From contig CALPYF020000046.1 in NCBI GenBank assembly GCA_943327755.2, forward strand, positions 1-30,524: 30,524 nucleotides of DNA, written 5' to 3'. Positions 17,022 to 24,471 of this stretch are shown here, one piece after another (the stretch's first letter is position 1; the number at the start of each line of letters is the position of its first letter). The notes beneath the pieces were generated by a model, which worked only from the letters and a program-made list of their open reading frames with translations, was not told the origin of the DNA and made no database searches. The stretch is from Deinococcus hopiensis KR-140 (lineage in GTDB: Bacteria; Deinococcota; Deinococci; Deinococcales; Deinococcaceae). The translations under genes were made by a program, and so were the position numbers.

Positions 17022-18191
17022 TCAGGAGCGCAGCTGGCCGGGCGTGACGGGTTCGCGCAGCAGCCGCGCGTAGGCGTCTGCGCCGCCCCGGTCGAGTTCG
17101 GCGCCCACGAGGTCCCCGCCGACCGAGTACGTGAAGATGTACGCGCGGAAGTTCGGGTTCTGGATGAAGCGCAGGGACTGCGCGGCGCGGGCGTCGCTGG
17201 CCAGGGCGTAGGTACGCAGGAAGTCCAGCACCTCGGCCTCGGGGGCACCGTCGGCGTGCAGGCGCATGGCGGCCTCGCCGCTCACGCCGCCCAGCGCCTT
17301 CTTGACGTGGCTGGCAGCCAGGAACGTGCGGATGTCCTCGGGGTCCACGCCCGAGAGCGCGGCGAGGTCGCCGGTCAGCCACGCCTCCAGTTCCTCACGG
17401 GTCATCACGGCGCGCAGGGCGTTCACGGCGATGCCCTCCGACACGACGCATTCCGGCGCGTTGATGAGCTGGATGCCGTGCTCGTGCCAGCCGCGTTCCC
17501 GCACCAGCCGGGCCTCCTTGGTGGCGTGCTCGGTGTGGTGGCCGGGGTAGCCCTCGTGCGCCATCAGGTCGGGCAGGGCGGGCAGCAGCACCGGGAGGTC
17601 GGTGTTGATGTCGATGCGGCTGCGCAGGTTCCCCAGCGGCCAGTTGTACCCGCTCCAGGGCCTGTCGGTCACGAGTTCGATGCTGAAGTCCTCGCCGCCG
17701 GGCAGGCCGAAGCGATCTGCTACGCGGGCGCGCAGTTCGGCCAGGATCGGCTGCGCCACGCGCAGGATCTCGCCGCGCGGCACGGCCAGCCGGGCGCGCA
17801 GGGCCTCCTCGCGCGCGGGCAGGGGGCCGCTGCCGGGCAGGGTGGCGTCCAGTTCGGCCAGTGCGGCGTCCAGGGCGCCCAGGTCGGCGCGGCGCGGTTC
17901 GATGTCGTACAGGCCGCGCACCTCGTCGGCGTAGGGGATCGCCTCGCCGGACAGCAGGCGGGTCATGGTGTGCATGGCGCGCACCTGCACCTCCAACCAC
18001 GCGCGCCGCTCGGGTTCGGGCACGCCCGCCACGTCACCCAGGAGGGCCTGCGCCTCGTCCCGCAGCGCCTGCGGGTCGCGCCTCTCCCGCACGGCCCAGT
18101 CCTGCGGGCCGCCGTACCCGTCGATGAAGCCCTCGGAGTGCGCGTCGATGGCGTGGGCCAGCCGCACGTAGCGTTCTGCGATGTCTCTCAT
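17022..18191 (-). CDS. DUF885-like zinc metallopeptidase
   Basis: The 389-residue protein, mostly helical, carries HEGYPGHH (H212-H219), the HExxPGHH motif of DUF885-type metalloproteins related to M32/M3-like peptidases, where the His residues and a downstream Glu (CVVSEGIA) bind zinc. It is shorter than the usual 550-600-residue DUF885 proteins and has no signal peptide, so it is probably cytoplasmic. Substrate is unknown. The ATG at 18191 lies 7 nt after a TATCCT box. It faces the aldo/keto reductase gene. Confidence 0.7.
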   Translation of the reverse strand: MRDIAERYVRLAHAIDAHSEGFIDGYGGPQDWAVRERRDPQALRDEAQALLGDVAGVPEPERRAWLEVQVRAMHTMTRLLSGEAIPYADEVRGLYDIEPRRADLGALDAALAELDATLPGSGPLPAREEALRARLAVPRGEILRVAQPILAELRARVADRFGLPGGEDFSIELVTDRPWSGYNWPLGNLRSRIDINTDLPVLLPALPDLMAHEGYPGHHTEHATKEARLVRERGWHEHGIQLINAPECVVSEGIAVNALRAVMTREELEAWLTGDLAALSGVDPEDIRTFLAASHVKKALGGVSGEAAMRLHADGAPEAEVLDFLRTYALASDARAAQSLRFIQNPNFRAYIFTYSVGGDLVGAELDRGGADAYARLLREPVTPGQLRS

Positions 18192-18198
18192 GCCCCGG

Positions 18199-18204
18199 AG
18201 GATA
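18199..18204 (-). promoter_or_regulatory. Leaderless -10 box of the DUF885 gene
   Basis: On the minus strand TATCCT ends 7 nt before the ATG (CCGGGGC in between), fitting TANNNT leaderless promoters. Confidence 0.45.
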
Positions 18205-18317
18205 GGCCCTGCGCGGGGTTCGGGGCGCGCGGCGCGTCCGGCATCGCGGGGCAGCAGGCCGCGCAGCAGCGGCAACGCGGCCCCGCCGCATCCGGTGGGC
18301 CGCGCTGAGCGGAGAGT

Positions 18318-19637
18318 TCAGGGGCGCCCGAAGGGGTTCAGGCCCAGGGTGGGCGCGCCGCTCAGGGCGTCCACCCCGGCGCTCAGGAGGCTGTCCACGC
18401 CGCGTGTGAGTTCGCGGGTGGTGGTCTCGTTCTGCTCGCGCACGACGTCCGGCGTGACACTGACCGGGTAGGGGGTGCCGTCGGGTTTGGCGTAGTTCAG
18501 GATGGTCAGTTGCAGCGCGCCCTCACCCACCGGGTAGACGCGGGTGGCGGTGTTGCCCACCCCGGCGGTCTGCTCGCCCAGGACCGGACCGCGCCGGGCG
18601 TACTGGATCTCGAACGCGAAGAACTCGCTGCACGAGGCGCTCCCCTCGTCCACGAGCACGGCCATCGGCCCGCTCCAGAGGTTCGGGTTGCGGACGCTGC
18701 CCGCCAGTCGCCCGTCCTCCAAGCGGGTGCCGCGACTCACGACGGTGCGGGCGTTCCCGTCGGCGCTGCGGGCCAGCCGGGTCAGGTTGGGCACGAAGGC
18801 GCTCACGGCGCTGTCGCACTCGGCGAGGCTCCCGCCGGTGTTGCCGCGCAGGTCCACGATCACGCCGCTCGCGCCGCGCGCCTGGGCCTGCCCGACCAGA
18901 TCGTGCACGCGCTGCGCGACCCCGCCGCCCGACAGGAACGTCGGAATGCGGATCACGGCGGCCTGCCTGGTCCCGGCGGGCACGAAGCTCAGGCGCGGCA
19001 GGTCCACGGTGCTGCTCTCCCGCGCGGTGATCGTCAGGTTCAGGGGTTGTCCGAGCCGCTCGGCGCCCAGTGTGATGGTCTGGCCCTTCTCGCGCGCCGC
19101 GCGGAGGTTCTCGTAGGTGTACGCCTTCCCGTCGATGGTGAGGAGCACGTCCCCACGCCGCAGCCCGGCCTCCTCGGCGGCGCTGCCGGGCACGACCTCG
19201 GTCACGACGCGGTTCTGGCCGTCCAGTGAGCCCAGCTTCACGCCGAACTGCAGTCGGTTGCCGCCCGTGACGCTGGCGCGGAAGTCGCGGTAGTCCTCGG
19301 GCGTCTGGAAGAAGGAGTGCTCGTCGCCCAGCGCGGTCAGTTCGGCCTCCAGCACCGGGTACGCCTTCGCCTCGGCGCAGGTGTCGGGCGCAGGCGCACA
19401 GACGTTGTCGAGCCGGGTCTGGTACTCGCGGGTCAGCGCGGCGCGGTCCACGCCCGACAGCCCGCCGTACTCGTTCTGGATGAGCAGGTTGGCGCGGTTG
19501 AAGAGGTCCTGCGCGGGGGACACCACGCCCTGCGCCCGGGCGGGCGCGAGGCTGCCGCCCAGCAGCAGCGCCGTGAGGCCTGCCGCTCGCGCGACGCGGA
19601 GGAAGGGCCGGGCGGTCAGGGTGTACGGGGCGTTCAT
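18318..19637 (-). CDS. Secreted S41-family peptidase with PDZ domain
   Basis: The 439-residue product has a signal peptide (GLTALLLGGSLAPARAQG, cleavage after ARA). An N-terminal helical part is followed by a PDZ domain (RVVTEVVPGSAAEEAGLRRG) and the S41 protease core: GVIVDLRGNTGGS and the nucleophile region LVDEGSASCSEFFA. Where CtpA-type enzymes have the catalytic Lys (GKxTFGKG), this has GEQTAGVGN, so the usual Ser-Lys dyad is altered and the mechanism would be closer to tricorn-like S41 members, or activity is lost. The ATG at 19637 is chosen because the signal peptide starts there; GTG at 19661 is possible. Confidence 0.85.
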   Translation of the reverse strand: MNAPYTLTARPFLRVARAAGLTALLLGGSLAPARAQGVVSPAQDLFNRANLLIQNEYGGLSGVDRAALTREYQTRLDNVCAPAPDTCAEAKAYPVLEAELTALGDEHSFFQTPEDYRDFRASVTGGNRLQFGVKLGSLDGQNRVVTEVVPGSAAEEAGLRRGDVLLTIDGKAYTYENLRAAREKGQTITLGAERLGQPLNLTITARESSTVDLPRLSFVPAGTRQAAVIRIPTFLSGGGVAQRVHDLVGQAQARGASGVIVDLRGNTGGSLAECDSAVSAFVPNLTRLARSADGNARTVVSRGTRLEDGRLAGSVRNPNLWSGPMAVLVDEGSASCSEFFAFEIQYARRGPVLGEQTAGVGNTATRVYPVGEGALQLTILNYAKPDGTPYPVSVTPDVVREQNETTTRELTRGVDSLLSAGVDALSGAPTLGLNPFGRP

Positions 19638-19787
19638 CGGTCCCCGTATTGTGCGCCGCACGCATGGGAATTTGGTGGGTGGCGATTGCGACAGAAGTCA
19701 CAGGATTTGCCCGCCAGGACGCCAAAATCCACCCCAATGGGGGCGTGCTGCGCGGCGGGTCAGCGCCCGGATCTCAGCGCCGCAGCT

Positions 19788-20873
19788 TCAGCGGACGGGG
19801 CGGCGCTGGTACAGCTCGACCACGCGGCGCAGGAACTTCAGGCCCGGCGCGAGGCTGCTGGCCTGCACCCACTCGTCGGTGCGGTGCGCGTTCCCGCCGC
19901 GGTACACCCCGGCGGCCAGGGCCGGTAGGTCGTGCGGCACGGCGGCGTTCGCGTCGGTGCTGCTGCTCGCCACGCGCAGGTCGATGCGGCCGTCGCGGCT
20001 GGCGTCGCGCACCAGGTCCAGCAGCGCCTCGCCGCGCAGGTCCCCGCCCGGGCGGTCCCCGACCCGTTCCAGGTGCAGTTTCACGCCCGCCTCACGCGCC
20101 GCCGCGTGCAGGGCCGCCACGGCCCGGCGGTCCAGGTCGCCCAGCACCTCGCCGTCCAGGGACCGCAGGTCCAGCAGCAGTTCGGCGGTGCCCGCGATGG
20201 AGTTCACGCTGGTCCCCCCGGTCGCCACGCCGACGTTCAGGGTGGTGCGCGGGTTGACGGGCAGGTGCAGGGCGTACAGGGCGCTGATCGCGCGGCCCAG
20301 GGCGTGCAGGGCGCTGGGCGCCTGATCGCCCCAGGAATGCCCGCCGGGCCCGATGAACGTGGCGCGGTAGCGGCGTACGCCCACAGCGCGGGTCACGGCG
20401 ATGCCCAGGTAACCGTCCACGGCCAGGAACGCGCCCAGCTGCGGGCGGTGGGCGCGCAGCAGGTGCTTGGCGCCGCGCAGGTCGCCCAAGCCTTCCTCGC
20501 CGACGTTCGCGGCGATCCACAGCGGGCGGCGCAGCTGGGCGGGCCGCTCGCGCAGGTCGCGCAGCAGGGCGGTCATGACGGCCAGGCTAGCGCTGTTGTC
20601 GCCCACGCCGGGCCCCACCAGCCGCCCGCCCTCCTCGCGGACGGTCACGTCGGTGTCCGCGTCGAACACGGTGTCGAGGTGCGAGGCGAGCAGCAGCGCC
20701 GGGAGGCCCTCGGTGCCGGGGGGCGTGAGGCGGGTCAGGACGTTCCCGGCCTCGTCCCGCTCGACCGCGTAGCCCAGGTCCGTCCACAGGCCCGCGATCA
20801 GGTCCGCGCGCCGCTCCTCGTGGAAGGTCGGGGCGGGGGTCTGGGCGATGCGCTTGAGGTACGTCAGGGGCAT
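19788..20873 (-). CDS. M20-family metallopeptidase (PepT/deacylase-like)
   Basis: The 361-residue cytoplasmic protein is an M20 di-zinc aminopeptidase or amidohydrolase. Metal ligands and catalytic residues are visible in order: H65 and D67 (SHLDTVF), D92 (GVGDNSAS), E126-E127 (NVGEEGLG), D153 (VDGYLG) and the late His in GNAHRTDEW. The lid domain begins near GPGGHSWG. The exact substrate (tripeptides, acyl amino acids or carboxylated amino acids) is not clear. It has its own leaderless-type promoter, and the S41 peptidase gene follows on the same strand after 150 bp. Confidence 0.88.
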   Translation of the reverse strand: MPLTYLKRIAQTPAPTFHEERRADLIAGLWTDLGYAVERDEAGNVLTRLTPPGTEGLPALLLASHLDTVFDADTDVTVREEGGRLVGPGVGDNSASLAVMTALLRDLRERPAQLRRPLWIAANVGEEGLGDLRGAKHLLRAHRPQLGAFLAVDGYLGIAVTRAVGVRRYRATFIGPGGHSWGDQAPSALHALGRAISALYALHLPVNPRTTLNVGVATGGTSVNSIAGTAELLLDLRSLDGEVLGDLDRRAVAALHAAAREAGVKLHLERVGDRPGGDLRGEALLDLVRDASRDGRIDLRVASSSTDANAAVPHDLPALAAGVYRGGNAHRTDEWVQASSLAPGLKFLRRVVELYQRRPVR

Positions 20874-20881
20874 TGCGCGCC

Positions 20882-20887
20882 ATTGTA
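20882..20887 (-). promoter_or_regulatory. Leaderless -10 box of the M20 peptidase gene
   Basis: TACAAT, one base off the consensus TATAAT, ends 8 nt before the ATG at 20873 on the minus strand. No Shine-Dalgarno is present. Confidence 0.55.
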
Positions 20888-20938
20888 CGTGCGCCTGCCC
20901 GGGCGGATGCCCAGATCAGGGCCGCGCTGCCAGCGGAG

Positions 20939-20986
20939 GGGCCCGCGCGTCCCGGCCGCCGGAGGGCAGTCAGGACGCACGGGCCC
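20939..20986 (-). terminator. Long hairpin between EF-hand and M20 genes
   Basis: Fourteen-base arms at 20939-20952 and 20973-20986 pair with one mismatch around a 20-nt loop. It lies 18 bp beyond the stop of the EF-hand gene. There is no T-run, so it is a candidate intrinsic stop or 3'-end stabiliser. Confidence 0.4.
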
Positions 20987-21004
20987 GGGGGGGTGCGGCA
21001 GGGC

Positions 21005-21430
21005 TCAGCGGCGCAGCATGCGGCTGCCGATCATCCCGGCCAGCCCGACCAGTCCGGCCTTCACCAGGGGGCTGCTGAGCATCCCGCCGGGCGCGAACGC
21101 GGCCTCCAGGGGGCTCTTGCCGTCCTGCGCGGGGGCCTGCGCGGTGCGGGTGTAGGCGTCCACGAGGTCGTTGTCGTCGTCGTGGCGGACCTGGGTGACG
21201 GGGTTGGCGGGGCTGCGCACGATGGCGTCGCCCATCTCGCGGCGCTGCTCGGGGCTCATGCCGCCCACGTAGTCACGCAGGATCTGGCTGCGTTCCTCGG
21301 GGCTGGCCTGCTGCAGGTAGTCCTGGATGTACGCGGCGGCTTCCTGGGGGCTGACCTGCCCGTCGCCGTTCGTGTCGCGGGGGTCGAGGCGGGCCATCTG
21401 CTCGTGACGGTCTTTCTGCTGGAAGAACAT
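21005..21430 (-). CDS. EF-hand protein with C-terminal hydrophobic segment
   Basis: The 141-residue protein has one canonical calcium-binding loop, D19-T-N21-G-D23-G-Q25-V-S27-P-Q-E30, with all chelating positions filled. The following helices (EAAAYIQDYLQQASPEERSQILRDYV) and MSPEQRREMGDAIV look like a second, degenerate helical pair. A hydrophobic C-terminus (PLVKAGLVGLAGMIGSRML) suggests membrane association. No enzyme motif is present and the role is unknown; calcium-dependent regulation is an inference. GGAGG lies 7 nt before the ATG. It is divergent from the CbiX-like gene. Confidence 0.7.
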   Translation of the reverse strand: MFFQQKDRHEQMARLDPRDTNGDGQVSPQEAAAYIQDYLQQASPEERSQILRDYVGGMSPEQRREMGDAIVRSPANPVTQVRHDDDNDLVDAYTRTAQAPAQDGKSPLEAAFAPGGMLSSPLVKAGLVGLAGMIGSRMLRR

Positions 21431-21638
21431 GCGGGTACCTCCGGGGTGGTGGGGGCGCGGTCAGCGGCTCGCCGCGCGGGACGTGGGGTGAGGGGCAACG
21501 CTGCCCACGCTACCCGCCCCCAGGCAGGGCAGGCGTGAGGGGGGACTTCAGTGGCGTTCACGCTCGCCGCTGCCCCGTCCCGCACTGCCCCTGGCGGGCG
21601 GGGCGATCCGGGGAACACTCGCGGGGCACGCGGGACGC

Positions 21639-21644
21639 TACAGT
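21639..21644 (+). promoter_or_regulatory. Leaderless -10 box of the CbiX-like gene
   Basis: TACAGT ends 9 nt before the ATG at 21654; there is no Shine-Dalgarno between them. Confidence 0.4.
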
Positions 21645-21653
21645 CCGGTCTGT

Positions 21654-23081
21654 ATGCGCTCACTGGTGCTGATTGGTCACGGGTCCCACCTGAACGGGGA
21701 ATCGGCGGTCGCCGCGTACCGCTACGCGGAACTGATCCGCGCGCGCGGCCTGTTCGACGAGGTGATTGAGGGCTACTGGAAGGAGGAACCGTCGCTGCGG
21801 CAGGTCCTCCGGACGACCGCCAGCACCGACGTGACCGTGATTCCCATGTTCATCAGCGAGGGGTACTTCACCGAGACGGTCATCCCGCGTGAACTGGGCC
21901 TGGGCCACCAGGGCCCCGTGCCGCCCGAAGGCATCGCCCGCGTGATCGGGGGGCGCACCGTGCGCTACACCCTGCCGTACGGGGTGCACCCGGGCATGGC
22001 AGACGTGATCGTCGCGCGCGCCCGCGAGGTGCTGCCCGAACTCGGCCCGGACGGCCCGGTGGACGGCGTCGAGACGGCGCTGATCGTGCTGGGGCACGGC
22101 ACGACCCGAAACGAGAACAGCAGCCGCGTGATCTACGAGAACGCCGCGCGCCTGCGGGAGCGCGGGCTGTTCAGCGAGGTGCACGCCCTGTTCCTCGACG
22201 AGGAGCCGCGCGTGACCGGCTGGGCCGACCTCGTGCGGGCCCCGCGCGTGGTGATCGTGCCGTTCTTCGCGTCCGAGGGCTGGCACACCCTGGAGACCAT
22301 CCCCGAGGAACTGGGCCTGAGCGGCGTGGTCACACCCTTCCCGGACACCCCGCACGGCCCGCAGCAGGTGCACTACGCGCGGCCCGTGGGCACGCACGCG
22401 GCGGTCGCGGAGGTCATCCTGCACCTCGCGGAGGAGGCGCGCGGCGCGGGCGGCCCCGGCGGGGACACCGAACGCGGGCACGAGGCCGCGTGGCAGGCGT
22501 TCCTGAAGCTGGCCCGGCGGGGCGCGCGGGTGGGGGAACTGCTCGTCACGCCGGAACTGGGCGTGTTCGAGATCCGCAACGCGCTGGACGAGGGCCGCCC
22601 GGGCGGGGACCTGATGACGCTCGTCACGCCCGAGGGCGTGCGCGACCGGGTGCGCTTCACGGACGGCGGCGAGCACCGCCCCGTGCACACGCTGCGCACC
22701 CTGCCGCGCGGCTGGCGGGCCGTGCTGAACGAGACCGACCTGCGCCGCGCCGTGCACTACACCTACCCGGCGGTCGTGGAGGAAACGTACGCGCACGGCT
22801 GCCACGCGCTGCGCCCCACCCCCTGGGCGACCACCGCGCGGCGGCAGACGGGCATCTACGCGAAGGTGCAGCGCGCCGTTCCCGAACAGGTCGAGCGGGT
22901 CGCCGAACGCGTGTGCGCCCCCTGTCTGCGCACGCGCCTGTGGGCCGGGGAGCGCCTGACGCACTCGTTCCTGGACGGCGTGCCCGGCGGGATGCCCTGC
23001 GCGGAAGCCTGCACGTTCCTCGTGGCCGAGGTCCGCGAGGAGGTCGCGCGGAAGAAGGCCACGGCGACCAGCGACGACTGA
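21654..23081 (+). CDS. Two-domain CbiX-like chelatase, DR2241 type
   Basis: The 475-residue protein holds two tandem CbiX-like domains: SLVLIGHGSHLNG with VTVIPMFISEGYFTE, then ALIVLGHGTTRNEN with VVIVPFFASEGWHT. Each has a His at the metal-insertion site of class II chelatases. After these, from about residue 270, come two further domains, the last with a Cys cluster (RVCAPC, then GMPCAEAC) able to bind an Fe-S cluster. This architecture matches D. radiodurans DR2241, whose crystal structure showed chelatase folds plus two novel domains. It probably inserts metal into sirohydrochlorin or a related tetrapyrrole. No cobalamin or sirohaem genes are adjacent. Confidence 0.88.
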   Translation: MRSLVLIGHGSHLNGESAVAAYRYAELIRARGLFDEVIEGYWKEEPSLRQVLRTTASTDVTVIPMFISEGYFTETVIPRELGLGHQGPVPPEGIARVIGGRTVRYTLPYGVHPGMADVIVARAREVLPELGPDGPVDGVETALIVLGHGTTRNENSSRVIYENAARLRERGLFSEVHALFLDEEPRVTGWADLVRAPRVVIVPFFASEGWHTLETIPEELGLSGVVTPFPDTPHGPQQVHYARPVGTHAAVAEVILHLAEEARGAGGPGGDTERGHEAAWQAFLKLARRGARVGELLVTPELGVFEIRNALDEGRPGGDLMTLVTPEGVRDRVRFTDGGEHRPVHTLRTLPRGWRAVLNETDLRRAVHYTYPAVVEETYAHGCHALRPTPWATTARRQTGIYAKVQRAVPEQVERVAERVCAPCLRTRLWAGERLTHSFLDGVPGGMPCAEACTFLVAEVREEVARKKATATSDD

Positions 23082-23091
23082 CAGCAGCATC

Positions 23092-23124
23092 CAGAGGTCT
23101 TGAAGGGGTGTCCCAAGACCTCTG
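23092..23124 (+). terminator. Perfect 11-bp hairpin after the CbiX-like gene
   Basis: CAGAGGTCTTG and CAAGACCTCTG pair exactly around an 11-nt loop, starting 10 nt after the stop. No T-run follows, but the position suggests a transcript end. Confidence 0.5.
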
Positions 23125-23143
23125 AATCGAGCGGAGCGAGCAG

Positions 23144-23319
23144 CTGATACGGGACTAAAGTGATTCCACATCATTCGGAGTCGCCCGGTGGCCCCCTCAC
23201 CTTTCCGTCGCTTCGCTCCTCCCTCCCTCTCTGCTGCGCAGCTCTCCGAGTCCCACAGGGGGAGAGGGGACAACGGAACGCGATCACGGTGCAAGCAAGT
23301 CAATCTAATCCCGTATGAG
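23144..23319 (+). repeat. Palindromic repeat, TGATACGG-end family (copy 3)
   Basis: The 176-bp element starts CTGATACGGGACT and ends with the near-inverted AATCCCGTATGAG. It equals the 14030-14184 copy at 149 of 155 bases plus one extra 21-nt block (23232-23252) in the middle. That block matches the reverse complement of 1188-1208 in copy 1 at 20 of 21 bases. No target-site duplication was found. Confidence 0.8.
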
Positions 23320-23323
23320 AAGG

Positions 23324-23388
23324 ACAGCGGTTGAACGTGGAGCCCTGGGGCGTGCTCTTGACCCCAGGGTGGAACGGGAAACCGCTGT
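23324..23388. repeat. Nested double palindrome
   Basis: An outer perfect 9-bp pair ACAGCGGTT/AACCGCTGT (23324-23332, 23380-23388) encloses an inner perfect 8-bp pair CCCTGGGG/CCCCAGGG (23343-23350, 23362-23369). The two internal strands between the stems are 10 nt each, and the loop is 11 nt. It begins 5 nt after copy 3 of the repeat. It may be a structured RNA, a cruciform or part of another repeat family. Confidence 0.55.
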
Positions 23389-23438
23389 GACCCCACACGC
23401 CCGCCCGGGTCGGGGGTGGGTGTTGTCCAAGTCCTCTG

Positions 23439-23604
23439 AACACCTCCGCGTGCACCTCATGCGGGGGTGTTACGCTGCGCAGCGGTGACCGCCCTACCGG
23501 GGCGGGCATACATCTTCTCTTCCACCCGCGTCCCGTGAGACGCCCCGCACCCCACGCACCGGGAGCGGTAAGCCCGTCCGAGAGACGGCGATGGAGGCCT
23601 GCAC
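23439..23604 (+). promoter_or_regulatory. Structured leader region of the purine operon
   Basis: The stretch from 23082 to 23604 has no long gene. Its downstream part, before purC, is rich in stems: 23439-23471 (11 bp, one G.T), 23489-23505 (CCGCCC/GGGCGG), 23528-23543 (GCGTC/GACGC) and 23574-23588 (CCGTC/GACGG). TACGCT at 23471-23476 could be a -10, giving a leader of over 200 nt. I could not match it to a known riboswitch consensus. Confidence 0.4.
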
Positions 23605-23703
23605 ATGCTCAGTTCTGCGACATTTCAGCGTCGCCCCGCTCTGCTTCGGGGGACGCGTTTCCTACATTCCGGGGAGCGCGTGCTCCCCACGGAGGGCGTA
23701 TGA
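23605..23703 (+). CDS. Putative 32-residue leader peptide upstream of purC
   Basis: This short ORF starts with ATG at 23605, preceded by GGAGG (23593-23597) at the ideal 7-nt spacing, and ends with TGA that overlaps the purC start in ATGA. The peptide begins MLSSATFQRRPALL and ends GERVLPTEGV; it is Arg-rich with no recognisable domain. Two hairpins lie inside it: 23629-23655, and GGGGAGC/GCTCCCC at 23671-23688, the latter two bases before the purC ribosome-binding site. Its third-codon GC is clearly lower than in the neighbouring genes, which argues for a regulatory leader, or chance, rather than a conserved protein. Confidence 0.4.
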   Translation: MLSSATFQRRPALLRGTRFLHSGERVLPTEGV

Positions 23704-24425
23704 CCGGTAGAGGCGAACTGAAGTACGAGGGGAAAGCCAAGCGCGTCTATGCTACCCCCGACGCGAACGAGTACGTGGTGGAGTACAAGGACGACGCGAC
23801 CGCCTTCAACGGTGTCAAGAAAGCCCAGATCGGGGGGAAGGGCGCGATCAACAACGCGATCACCGCGCACCTCTTCCCGCAGCTGGAAACGGCGGGCGTG
23901 CCCACCCACTTCATCCGGCAGCTGTCGGAGACCGAGCAGCTCGTGCGGGCCGTGACGATCATCCCTGTGGAGGTCATCGTGCGCAACGTCGCCGCCGGGT
24001 CGTTCAGCAAACGCCTGGGCGTCGAGGAAGGCACCGAACTCTCCCGCCCGGTCGTGGAGTACTGCTACAAGAGCGACGCGCTGGGCGACCCCCTGATCAA
24101 CACGGACACCGCCGTCGCGCTCGGCTGGGCCACCCCCGAGCAGCTGACGCGCATCCGGGAGCTGGCACTGAACGTGCAGGCGTTCCTCGTGCCGTACTTC
24201 GCGGCGCGCGGCGTGCGCCTCATCGACTTCAAGCTGGAATTCGGCACGCTCGCGGACGGCACGGTCGTCCTGGCCGACGAGATCAGCCCCGACACCTGCC
24301 GCTTCTGGGACGCCCAGACGAACGAGAAGATGGACAAGGACCGCTTCCGCCGCGACCTCGGCGGCGTGGAAGACGCCTACGCCGAGATGCTCCGGCGCGT
24401 GACCGCGCCGGGCGCGAATGGCTGA
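23700..24425 (+). CDS. purC: SAICAR synthetase PurC
   Basis: The 241-residue product joins aspartate to CAIR using ATP, a late step in IMP synthesis. It is the short bacterial form with GELKYEGKAKRVYAT at the ATP-binding N-terminus, KDDATAFNGVKK, VEVIVRNVAAGSFSKRLG, IDFKLEFG and LADEISPDTCRFWD. The ATG at 23700 has GGAGGG 3 nt upstream and matches the family length; an in-frame extension upstream to 23535 is not family-like. It heads purC-purS-purQ-DinB-purL. Expression may depend on the upstream short ORF through the ATGA overlap and the hairpin beside its ribosome-binding site. Confidence 0.97.
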   Translation: MTGRGELKYEGKAKRVYATPDANEYVVEYKDDATAFNGVKKAQIGGKGAINNAITAHLFPQLETAGVPTHFIRQLSETEQLVRAVTIIPVEVIVRNVAAGSFSKRLGVEEGTELSRPVVEYCYKSDALGDPLINTDTAVALGWATPEQLTRIRELALNVQAFLVPYFAARGVRLIDFKLEFGTLADGTVVLADEISPDTCRFWDAQTNEKMDKDRFRRDLGGVEDAYAEMLRRVTAPGANG

Positions 24426-24471
24426 AGGTCGATGGCCGACCGCCACGATCCACCTGCGCCAGCACTCCTGA

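Noticed and set aside
23540..23605. Resemblance to ykkC-type or ZTP riboswitches (GTCCGAGAGA, CACCGGGAGCGG)
   Set aside because: The short matches sit in local hairpins that conflict with the folds of those riboswitches; left as an unassigned structured leader.
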